In this document: positions 57,906 through 64,000 of the stretch, piece after piece
Numbering within the stretch: position 1 is the stretch's first letter
Layout: the number at the start of each line of letters is the position of its first letter
The notes under the pieces: generated by a model
Told to the model about the DNA's origin: nothing
Databases searched by the model: none
What the model saw: only the letters and a program-made list of their open reading frames with translations
Made by a program: the position numbers and the translations under genes
NCBI RefSeq assembly: GCF_014649795.1
Contig: NZ_BMTS01000004.1
Location: 372,001 to 436,000, forward strand
Origin: Streptomyces melanogenes
Lineage (GTDB): Bacteria > Actinomycetota > Actinomycetes > Streptomycetales > Streptomycetaceae
Direction: 5' to 3'
Length of the DNA stretch: 64,000 bases

Positions 57906-59657
57906 CTACAGCGCCGGGTACGCGTTCTTCATGAGCTCCTGGAACTGGGCGGAGAACCAGTGGCCGGAGAGCGGGGCGTTCGGCAGCGCGCCCGAGAGGT
58001 GGTTGCCGTTGCGGGGATTGCCGGTGTACGTCGGGTCGCACATCCGGTCGAGGCCCTTGCCCTCGTCATTGGGGATCGCGGTGCTGGAGCCGTCGGACTC
58101 GCCCGGCGGCTTCATCCACACGTACGCGTCGATCCCCGCGGCCGGGGCGGCCTTCGGGCGCTCGCCGAGGCCCGCGCCCGCCTGGTTGCACCAGTTGCCG
58201 ATGTGGATGCGGCGGTCGTAGCGGCCGTCCTCCACATAGGTGTCGACACTCGTCTTCGCACCGGGGCCGGTGGGCCTGGCGGTGCCGCCCCAGCCGTTGC
58301 GCGAGGTGTCGATCAGCATGCCGATCCCGGGGTCGAAGCCGACGGAGACCAGCTTGGTGCGGAACGCCTGAGCGTAGGAGAGCTCGTCGACGTACCGGTT
58401 CCAGTCCACCCACTTGGACTGGCGGACCGAGACGCCGTTGACGGAGTCGTCGATGGTGAAGTTGTTCTCCTTCAGGGCGCTGTAGTTGGCCGTGTTGGTG
58501 ATGAAGCCGTGCACGTCGGCGGGTGTGGCGCCCTCGGCGGTCGCGGCCTTCTTGAACATGTCGGCGGAGGGGCCGAAGTTGTCGTCCCAGCCGATCCAGC
58601 CGTGGTGCCCGGCGTCGAGGTAGTTGTACACGTTGGGGATGGCGCCCAGCTTGTGCAGCGCGTATCCGACTCCCTTGACGTAGTTGCCGTTGGCCAGCAT
58701 GGTGTCGCACTGCGGGGTGGCCGTGGCACGGCCGCCGGTGTTGGTGACGAGGTTGGGCAGCGAGTCGATCTCGACGGTGGTGACGATCCGCAGCGCGGCG
58801 TACTTGGCGTCGGAGAGGATCGCGGCGATCGGGTCGATGAACTGCGTCTTGTACTTGTCGATCTCGGTGGGGCCGAGCTCGCCGTTGGATGCCAGCGCGG
58901 AGCAGTCGCGGCCCGGCAGGTCGTAGACGACCAGCTGGACCACCATCTCGCCGCTGCCCTTCTGCTTGAGTGCCTCGTCCAGGTGGGCGCGCAGGCCCAT
59001 GCTCCCGCTCGTCCCGGCGACGACGGCGATCCGGTCGAGCCAGATGCCCGTGGGCTGGTTGGAGACCCGGGTGCCGCCGGGCTCGGCGGCCGCCTTCGCG
59101 GACCACTCCGGGTTCACGTACACCTTGGCCCCGGCGTACGGGTTGTCCACCCGGTTGCCCGCCGGGGGAGTCGTGGGCGGGGTGGTCGGCGGGTCGGTGG
59201 GGGTGTCGCCGCCGTTGCAGGCCACGCCGTTGAGGGTGAACGAGGTGGGGAGGGCGTTGGTGCCGCTGTAGGAGGCGTTGAAGCCGAAGTCGGCCGAGCC
59301 GCCGGTCGCCAGCGTGCCGTTGTAGCTCTCGTTGGCGGCGGTGACCGCCGGGCCGGACTGGGTCACCTTGGCGTTCCAGCCCTGGGTGACCTGCTGGTTC
59401 CCGGCGTAGCTCCACTTCACGTTCCAACTGCTCACGGCGGGGCCGTTGTTGGTGACCTTGACGGAGGTGGTGAAGCCGGTGGACCACTGGTTCTGGACCT
59501 GGTAGGCGACGGTGCAGGCGGACGCCGCCGACGCGGTGCCCGCGGCGCCGACGACACCGGCGGTGCCGGTCGCGGCTCCGGCGAGAACACCGGCGGCGAG
59601 CAGCGCCGTTCGTTTTCTGGAGGGTCGGACGGGTATGCGGCTCATGGTGTGGGCCAT
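57906..59657 (-). CDS. Secreted CBM2-GH6 cellulase (exoglucanase type)
   Basis: 583 residues from ATG 59657; ATG 59645 is an alternative start because GAGAGGAC lies only 2 bases from the first. Signal peptide through AASA near residue 45, CBM2 (CTVAYQVQNQW, NQQVTQGWNAKVTQSG, FTLNGVACNGG), a TDPPTTPPTTPP linker, then a GH6 domain with VVQLVVYDLPGRDCSA, YLDAGHHGWIGW and MLIDTSRNGWGG. GH6 enzymes release cellobiose from cellulose. It is 19 bases downstream of the GH5 gene, so both depend on the promoter near 61200 with CebR boxes. Confidence 0.93.
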   Translation of the reverse strand: MAHTMSRIPVRPSRKRTALLAAGVLAGAATGTAGVVGAAGTASAASACTVAYQVQNQWSTGFTTSVKVTNNGPAVSSWNVKWSYAGNQQVTQGWNAKVTQSGPAVTAANESYNGTLATGGSADFGFNASYSGTNALPTSFTLNGVACNGGDTPTDPPTTPPTTPPAGNRVDNPYAGAKVYVNPEWSAKAAAEPGGTRVSNQPTGIWLDRIAVVAGTSGSMGLRAHLDEALKQKGSGEMVVQLVVYDLPGRDCSALASNGELGPTEIDKYKTQFIDPIAAILSDAKYAALRIVTTVEIDSLPNLVTNTGGRATATPQCDTMLANGNYVKGVGYALHKLGAIPNVYNYLDAGHHGWIGWDDNFGPSADMFKKAATAEGATPADVHGFITNTANYSALKENNFTIDDSVNGVSVRQSKWVDWNRYVDELSYAQAFRTKLVSVGFDPGIGMLIDTSRNGWGGTARPTGPGAKTSVDTYVEDGRYDRRIHIGNWCNQAGAGLGERPKAAPAAGIDAYVWMKPPGESDGSSTAIPNDEGKGLDRMCDPTYTGNPRNGNHLSGALPNAPLSGHWFSAQFQELMKNAYPAL

Positions 59658-59676
59658 GTCCTCTCGATAGATGGGG

Positions 59677-61161
59677 TCAGTTGACGGAGCGCAGGTGGTC
59701 GCGCAGGCCGGTGCCGTACGCGGTGGGGGTGCCGTCGTAGCTAGTGATCAGCGAGGGGCCGGACGAGCAGTCCCAGGTGTTCCAGGTCCAGCCCAGATAG
59801 GAGATCCCCCGGTCGTCGAACCACTTCATGGCGCGGTCGACGAAGGAGTGCGCGCAGGTGTTCTCGCCCAGCTCGCCCGCGACGAGGGGGACCCGGGCGG
59901 CGACGGGTGCGAGGGTGGAGTCCCAGCACGACTCGCTCGCACAGCTGTTGAAGTTGTAGCCGTGGTAGGCGGCGGCCAGGTTGCCCGCCGGGTCGGCGGG
60001 AGCGCGGGCGGGCCACTGGCTGAGGTCGTTGGCGTAGGCGATACCACCGGCCAGTACGACGTTGCGGGCGCCCGCTCCCCGCACCGCGTCCAGCAGGTCC
60101 TGCATCCCGGCCACCTCGTAGCCGATGCCTGGGCAGTCCCCGCCGTCGCGCCAGCAGCTCCACGCCTGGTCGGCGGTGGAGGTGGCCCGGTCCGGGTAAG
60201 GCTCGTTGAACAGGTCGAAGACGACGGCCGGGTCGCTCTTGAAGGTGGTGGCGACCGAGGACCAGAACGCGGGCGCGTACTGGGCGTCGGGCATCGGTTT
60301 CTGACAGCTGGCGTGGACGTCGGAGCAGCCGGCCGAGTTGCCGGTGTACTGCCCGTACGACCAGTGGAGTTCGACGATCGGCGTCATCCCGTGGGCCGCG
60401 ACGCGGTGGACGAGGTCCTGGACGGCGCTGATGTAACGGGCACCCGCGTAGGCGGGGTCGATGTTGGCCAGGCCCAGCCAGCACTCCTCGTTGAGCGGGA
60501 TGCGCACGGCGCCCGCGTGCCAGGAGGCGATGGCGGCCACCGAGGCGTCGTCCACCGGGCCGTCGAAGATGCCGTGTCCCTGGACGCACATGAACTCGCC
60601 GCCGGACCGGTTGACGCCGAGCAGCCTGCGGGTGGCGCCGCCCGCGTCGACCAGCTTGTTCCCGGAGACGTGGAGCACGGGCGCGCCGGTGCCGGGGGTC
60701 GGTGAGGGGGAGGTGGGGGTGGGTGTCGGCGTGGGGTCGCCGCCGCCCGTGGTGGCGCACGGCTCGCCGTTGAGGGTGAACGCGCGGGGCGGTGTGTCGG
60801 CGCCGGTCAGGGAGGCGAGGAAGCCGAGGGTGGTGCTCGCGCCGTGGGCGAGCGAACCGTTCCAGCTCTCGTTGGCGGCGGTGACGGTGGCGCCGGACTG
60901 GGACCACTTGGCGTTCCAGCCCTGGGTCACCTTCTGGTTGCCGGTGAACGCGAAGCCCAGGCTCCAACCGGACAGCGCGGACGCGTTGTTGGTGAGCGTG
61001 ACGGAACCTTGGAAGCCGCCGCCCCATTCGTTCGTGACGGAGTACGCCACCGAGCAGGACGGCTCGGCTCCGGATGCCGTGACGCGAGGGACGACCACGG
61101 CGCTCGCGAGCACGAGCGCCGCCGCGCCGAAGGCTACGGCCAAGTGCGGGGGGTGTCGCAT
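59677..61161 (-). CDS. Secreted CBM2-GH5 endoglucanase
   Basis: 494 residues from ATG 61161. Signal peptide (GAAALVLASAVVVPRVTASGA), CBM2 (CSVAYSVTNEWGGGF, NQKVTQGWNAKWSQSG, FTLNGEPC), a TPTPTPTSPSPTPGTG linker, then GH5 with AVRIPLNEECW, VELHWSYGQY, DLFNEPYPD (acid/base Glu), LAGGIAYANDL, and VAGELGENTCAHS (nucleophile Glu). Ends YLGWTWNTWDCSSGPSLI and a short C-terminus. Cuts internal beta-1,4-glucan bonds, complementing the co-transcribed GH6 exo-enzyme. Confidence 0.93.
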   Translation of the reverse strand: MRHPPHLAVAFGAAALVLASAVVVPRVTASGAEPSCSVAYSVTNEWGGGFQGSVTLTNNASALSGWSLGFAFTGNQKVTQGWNAKWSQSGATVTAANESWNGSLAHGASTTLGFLASLTGADTPPRAFTLNGEPCATTGGGDPTPTPTPTSPSPTPGTGAPVLHVSGNKLVDAGGATRRLLGVNRSGGEFMCVQGHGIFDGPVDDASVAAIASWHAGAVRIPLNEECWLGLANIDPAYAGARYISAVQDLVHRVAAHGMTPIVELHWSYGQYTGNSAGCSDVHASCQKPMPDAQYAPAFWSSVATTFKSDPAVVFDLFNEPYPDRATSTADQAWSCWRDGGDCPGIGYEVAGMQDLLDAVRGAGARNVVLAGGIAYANDLSQWPARAPADPAGNLAAAYHGYNFNSCASESCWDSTLAPVAARVPLVAGELGENTCAHSFVDRAMKWFDDRGISYLGWTWNTWDCSSGPSLITSYDGTPTAYGTGLRDHLRSVN

Positions 61162-61211
61162 GAGCGGATCCTTCACGGCCGGGACGACGGCAGATGCCCG
61201 GCGTCCGACGG

Positions 61212-61225
61212 ATGGAAGCGCTCCC
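61212..61225. promoter_or_regulatory. CebR-box-like operator
   Basis: TGGAAGCGCTCCCA, one mismatch from the 14-bp CebR box, 51 bases upstream of the GH5 start. CebR is the cello-oligosaccharide-responsive LacI-type repressor of streptomycete cellulases. Confidence 0.85.
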
Positions 61226-61433
61226 ACTGGTGGGGCATCACGGTAGGGGCTCGGGGTGTGCGTGGCAAGGGAGCCTGAAGTAGCCGGGCCCCGTGGACCC
61301 CCCGGGCGATTCGGTGCGCGCGGGGGTCCACGAGCCGTCAACTGCCCTGGTGCGGCGAAGAGTTGACCGCAGAGTGCATCGCTTGACTTCGACTCCTCAA
61401 GCATCTTGACCGCGAGCCCGTCCAACTCCATGC

Positions 61434-61447
61434 TGGGAGCGCTCCCA
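61434..61447. promoter_or_regulatory. Perfect CebR box
   Basis: TGGGAGCGCTCCCA, exact palindrome, 273 bases upstream of GH5 and 193 bases upstream of the rightward reductase gene (61640). It may form a two-site loop with the box at 61212 or control the rightward gene. Confidence 0.85.
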
Positions 61448-61639
61448 CTGGTTCAAGACTTGTGCACAACCCCCACATCACCCTCCGAGTCGTCCTGGAG
61501 GGCCGTGCATGGCACCAGGAAGAGGAAGGAGGACCACCGGCGTCCGAAAGTGTTCGCATGATGTCGTTCCGGACCATCACGGTCGGGTTCCGTCCGCAGC
61601 GAGACTGGTCGCATCAGCACATCGAGATGCGAGGGAACC

Positions 61640-62671
61640 ATGAGTGCAACAGGTGCGGTCGTCGTCTACGGGGCTACCGGTCACACAGGTCGTTTCGTCG
61701 TCGCCGAGCTGCGCAGGCGCGGCCTCGCGACCGTCGTCTCCGGCCGCAACGCCGCCCAGTTGGAGGCGCTGGCCGCCGAGTGGGCGGACGTGGAGGTGAG
61801 GCCGGCCACCGTGGACGACCCGGGTTCGCTGGACCGGGCCCTCGCGGGTGCGGTCGCGGTCATCAACTGCGCCGGTCCGTTCGCGCTGACCGGCGGGCCC
61901 GTCGCCGAGGCGGCCCTGCGTGCGGGGATCCCGTACGTCGACGTGGCGGCGGAGCTCGAAGCCAACGTGTCGATGTTCGCCGAGTACGCGGAGGCGGCCC
62001 GCAAGGCCGAGGTCCCCGTGGTTCCGGCGATGGCGTTCTACGGGGGTCTGGGCGACCTGATGGTGACGGCCGCGATGGGGGAGTGGACCGCCGCGGACGA
62101 GGTGCACGTCGCGTACGGGCTGAGCAGCTGGCACCCCACGGCGGGTACCCGGGCGGCGGGCGAGGTGTCCCACGAGCGTCGTGGGGGCCGTCGGGTGCGG
62201 TTCGCGGACGGTGCGTTGCAGTACCACGACGACGAGGTGTGGGAGCAGGACTGGGACTTCCCGGAGCCGCTGGGCCGGCGAGCGGTGATCGCCGAGTTCA
62301 CCATGGCCGATGTCGTCACCGTTCCCAGCCATGTGGACGTGCGCGAAGTGCGCACCTACATGGCCGTGGAGGCGGCGCGGGACCTGGCCGAGGAGAGCAC
62401 GCCGGGGCCGCAGTCCGTGGATGCGCTGGGGCGTTCGGACCAGACCTTCGTCGTCGACGTGCTGGTTCGCGCGGGCGGCGCCGAGCGCCGCGCCATAGCC
62501 CGTGGCCAGGACATCTACGCGGTCACCGCACCCCTGGCGGTGGAGGCCGTCCAGCGCATCCTGGCCGGGCGCACCCGCACGACAGGCGTGGCCTCGGCCG
62601 GGGCGATGTTCGAGGCGGCGGACTTCCTGCGGGCGCTGGCCCCGCACGTGACGGTCGAGCTGCCGCTCTGA
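61640..62671 (+). CDS. Saccharopine dehydrogenase-like NADP-binding oxidoreductase
   Basis: 343 residues from ATG 61640 (GAGGGAACC upstream). Rossmann start VVVYGATGHTGRFVVAELRR, then SGRNAAQLEALAAEW, VINCAGPFALTGGPVAEAAL and YVDVAAELEANVSMF. This is the trans-acting-enoyl-reductase/saccharopine dehydrogenase-like group. C-terminal half: PAMAFYGGLGDLMVTAAMG, WHPTAGTRAAGEV. Substrate unknown; independent of the lysine pathway judging by context. Upstream carries the perfect CebR box. Confidence 0.85.
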   Translation: MSATGAVVVYGATGHTGRFVVAELRRRGLATVVSGRNAAQLEALAAEWADVEVRPATVDDPGSLDRALAGAVAVINCAGPFALTGGPVAEAALRAGIPYVDVAAELEANVSMFAEYAEAARKAEVPVVPAMAFYGGLGDLMVTAAMGEWTAADEVHVAYGLSSWHPTAGTRAAGEVSHERRGGRRVRFADGALQYHDDEVWEQDWDFPEPLGRRAVIAEFTMADVVTVPSHVDVREVRTYMAVEAARDLAEESTPGPQSVDALGRSDQTFVVDVLVRAGGAERRAIARGQDIYAVTAPLAVEAVQRILAGRTRTTGVASAGAMFEAADFLRALAPHVTVELPL

Positions 62672-62766
62672 GCGGCTCTTCCGGGCAGGTTACCGGGGGG
62701 TAGCGCGGGGAGATCCTCGGGTCGATACTTCGGCGGGCAGGGCAACTTGACCTTGGAGGGGTATCG

Positions 62767-63765
62767 ATGAAGAGGAACACGAAGCTGAGCAGTATGCTCC
62801 GCGCCGCCTTACGCGGGCCGCGCCGCGCCATCGCTCCTGCCGTCGTACTGGCAGCGGCCGCAGGGGTGTTGGCCCCCACCTCCGCCCACGCGGCACCCGC
62901 CTGCGAAGCCGTACGATCGGCAGCGCCACCGGTCGAGGTGGCGCACATATCCGACTGGGTCGAGTCGATCGCGGTGGACAAGCGGGGCCGGATGTTCGCC
63001 ACCGCGTACTTCACCGGCCGCGTCTACCGCATCGACGCGCCGGGCAGCACCCCCGTGCCCCTCACCGGGAACATCGGCGCCAACGGCGGAATCGTGGTGC
63101 GCGAGGACGGCCGCCTTCTCGTCGGCACCGGGAACGACGCCCTGCACTCGCTCACCGGCGACGCGCTTCCGCTGTCGAAGCTGCTGCTGGTGGATCCGGA
63201 TTCCGGGCAGGTCAGTACGTACGCGCCGGGGCTCGGCGGCATCGACGGCGTCGCCCTGGCGCCCGACGGCACCGTCTACACCACGACCGTGGGCGGCCGC
63301 AGCATCGGCCGTGTCACGCCGGACGGGCGCGTCGACCCCTCGTGGGCCCAGGTGCAGCAGCCCAACGGGATCGCCGTCTCCCCCGACGGAACGCAGGTCT
63401 ACGTCATCCAGACCACCGTCGCCCCCGGCCTCTACCGCATCCCGGCCGACGACCCGGCACACCCCCGACGCTGGATCTCCGCGTCCCCGTCCGACGCCCT
63501 CGCCCTCCCCGACGGCCTCACGCTCGACGGCCGGGGACGCCCGCTGATCGCCACCCACGCGGCAGGGCAGATCTGGCGGGTCGAGGGCGACAGCCTCTGC
63601 ACGGTGGAGTCGGGCCTGTACCTCTCCACCCAGATCACCTACGGCCACGGCGACCGCGGCTTCTCGGCGGGCAGGCTCTACCGGTCGGGTGTCAACGGGA
63701 AGATCTACGAGGTTCCGGCCGGTGCCGAGCCGGATCAGCGGGGCGGGGCCTCGGCGATGCGGTAA
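62767..63765 (+). CDS. Secreted SMP-30/NHL-type beta-propeller protein
   Basis: 332 residues. Signal peptide with AIAPAVVLAAAAGVLAPTSAHA. Six-bladed propeller repeats: SIAVDKRGRMFATAYFTGRV, GGIVVREDGRLLVGTG, DGVALAPDGTVYTTTVGG, NGIAVSPDGTQVYVIQTT, DGLTLDGRGRPLIATHAAGQIWRV. This fits the SMP-30/gluconolactonase/strictosidine synthase-like group, which are extracellular calcium-dependent lactonases or binding proteins. Ends at a terminator hairpin. Confidence 0.85.
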   Translation: MKRNTKLSSMLRAALRGPRRAIAPAVVLAAAAGVLAPTSAHAAPACEAVRSAAPPVEVAHISDWVESIAVDKRGRMFATAYFTGRVYRIDAPGSTPVPLTGNIGANGGIVVREDGRLLVGTGNDALHSLTGDALPLSKLLLVDPDSGQVSTYAPGLGGIDGVALAPDGTVYTTTVGGRSIGRVTPDGRVDPSWAQVQQPNGIAVSPDGTQVYVIQTTVAPGLYRIPADDPAHPRRWISASPSDALALPDGLTLDGRGRPLIATHAAGQIWRVEGDSLCTVESGLYLSTQITYGHGDRGFSAGRLYRSGVNGKIYEVPAGAEPDQRGGASAMR

Positions 63766-63788
63766 CCCACCCCAGGGGGGGGACCGCC

Positions 63789-63826
63789 GCCCGGGAGCGC
63801 GGCTTGGCGCGGGTCAGCTCCCGGGC
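63789..63826. terminator. Convergent stem-loop
   Basis: 10-bp arms GCCCGGGAGC/GCTCCCGGGC with an 18-base loop, overlapping the stop of the ANTAR gene; serves the convergent pair. Confidence 0.6.
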
Positions 63827-64000
63827 ACGGGGATGGCGGCGGTGTCGAAGTCACCGGCGATGATCGACGTGGCGAAGTCGGCCAGCCGGAGGTGGTTGCT
63901 GCGTGCGTAGCTGCGGAACGCGAAGAACGCCTCGTCCGGTGAGGTCTGCCAGCGCTCGGAGAGGATGCCCTTGACCTGTTCCACCAGGATGCGGCTGTTG
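63814..64000 (-). CDS. ANTAR-domain protein (partial)
   Basis: The reverse strand from the right edge to TGA at 63814-63816 reads NSRILVEQVKGILSERW, then TSPDEAFFAFRSYARSNHLRL and ADFATSIIAGDFDTAAIPVPGS. This is the three-helix ANTAR domain that binds tandem hexaloop RNA antiterminator structures. Only the C-terminal 61 residues are inside the window; an N-terminal GAF or receiver domain is expected but not visible. Confidence 0.8.
   Translation of the reverse strand, partial: NSRILVEQVKGILSERWQTSPDEAFFAFRSYARSNHLRLADFATSIIAGDFDTAAIPVPGS

Noticed and set aside
1..64000. Mobile elements, prophage, tRNA, rRNA or CRISPR arrays
   Set aside because: None found. The phage-baseplate-like propeller proteins occur without any other phage structural genes.

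Overview
The window is high-GC actinobacterial chromosome, most likely Streptomyces. The evidence is almost exclusive G/C at third codon positions, GTG and TTG starts, many GTGA/ATGA translational couplings, a SARP regulator, an ANTAR protein, Tat-type and AxA signal peptides, and CebR-type boxes (TGGGAGCGCTCCCA) at a cellulase operon. No rRNA, tRNA, insertion sequence, integrase or CRISPR array was seen. The mixture of secretion, secondary-metabolism and regulatory genes looks like an accessory or arm region. All identifications come from reading the sequence; no database search was run.

Layout. 1-5939: part of an aromatic-polyketide-like tailoring cluster (flavin monooxygenases, ABM monooxygenase, three SnoaL-like proteins, SDR, NmrA-like reductase) that runs off the left edge. 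6050-9602: hemerythrin protein and TetR regulator around a perfect 46-bp palindrome, then a GAF/PucR-type regulator. 10140-12803: cytidine-deaminase-like protein, a 53-aa membrane protein with DsbB, and a pentameric ligand-gated ion channel homologue with an apparent frameshift. 12818-19165: a TsaD copy behind a three-gene operon of nSTAND-WD40 receptor, lipoprotein and small helical protein. The receptor N-terminus and the small protein's C-terminus carry the same glycine-rich motif, the layout of NLR/effector amyloid-signalling pairs. 19403-24116: SDR with MerR regulator, a secreted protein, the collapsed remnant of a second STAND-WD40 gene, and a secreted M1 peptidase. 24144-26618: two divergent citrate synthase-like genes, one with an N-terminal HTH, around an operator array.

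27592-39614 holds two copies of a two-gene TagC-like propeller cassette. Between them lie a PLD-like protein, an ECF sigma operon, a dienelactone hydrolase, a secreted RelA/SpoT-like synthetase candidate, a cyclotransferase-SGNH fusion, a GNAT and an APH-like kinase. 39781-48812 encodes a choice-of-anchor-A/SpaA surface protein, a serine hydrolase, a secreted protein, an SGNH hydrolase with TetR regulator and operator, an FBP zinc-finger protein, a GlxA-type regulator and a quinone oxidoreductase.

48975-53519 is a compact operon: candidate leader peptide, BacA-type prephenate decarboxylase homologue, DUF6421-like protein, SnoaL-like protein, class IV aminotransferase and AzlC/AzlD exporter. 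It looks like a short route from prephenate to an exported non-proteinogenic amino acid. A large SARP-NB-ARC-TPR regulator converges on it with overlapping stop codons. 56853-64000 has two SnoaL-like proteins, a CBM2-GH5/CBM2-GH6 cellulase operon with CebR boxes, a saccharopine-dehydrogenase-like reductase, a secreted propeller and a partial ANTAR gene.

Strongest leads: the STAND/effector pair (13964-19165), the prephenate-derived amino acid operon (48975-53519), the secreted alarmone-synthetase candidate (33397-34251) and the HTH-citrate synthase with its operators (24144-26618).
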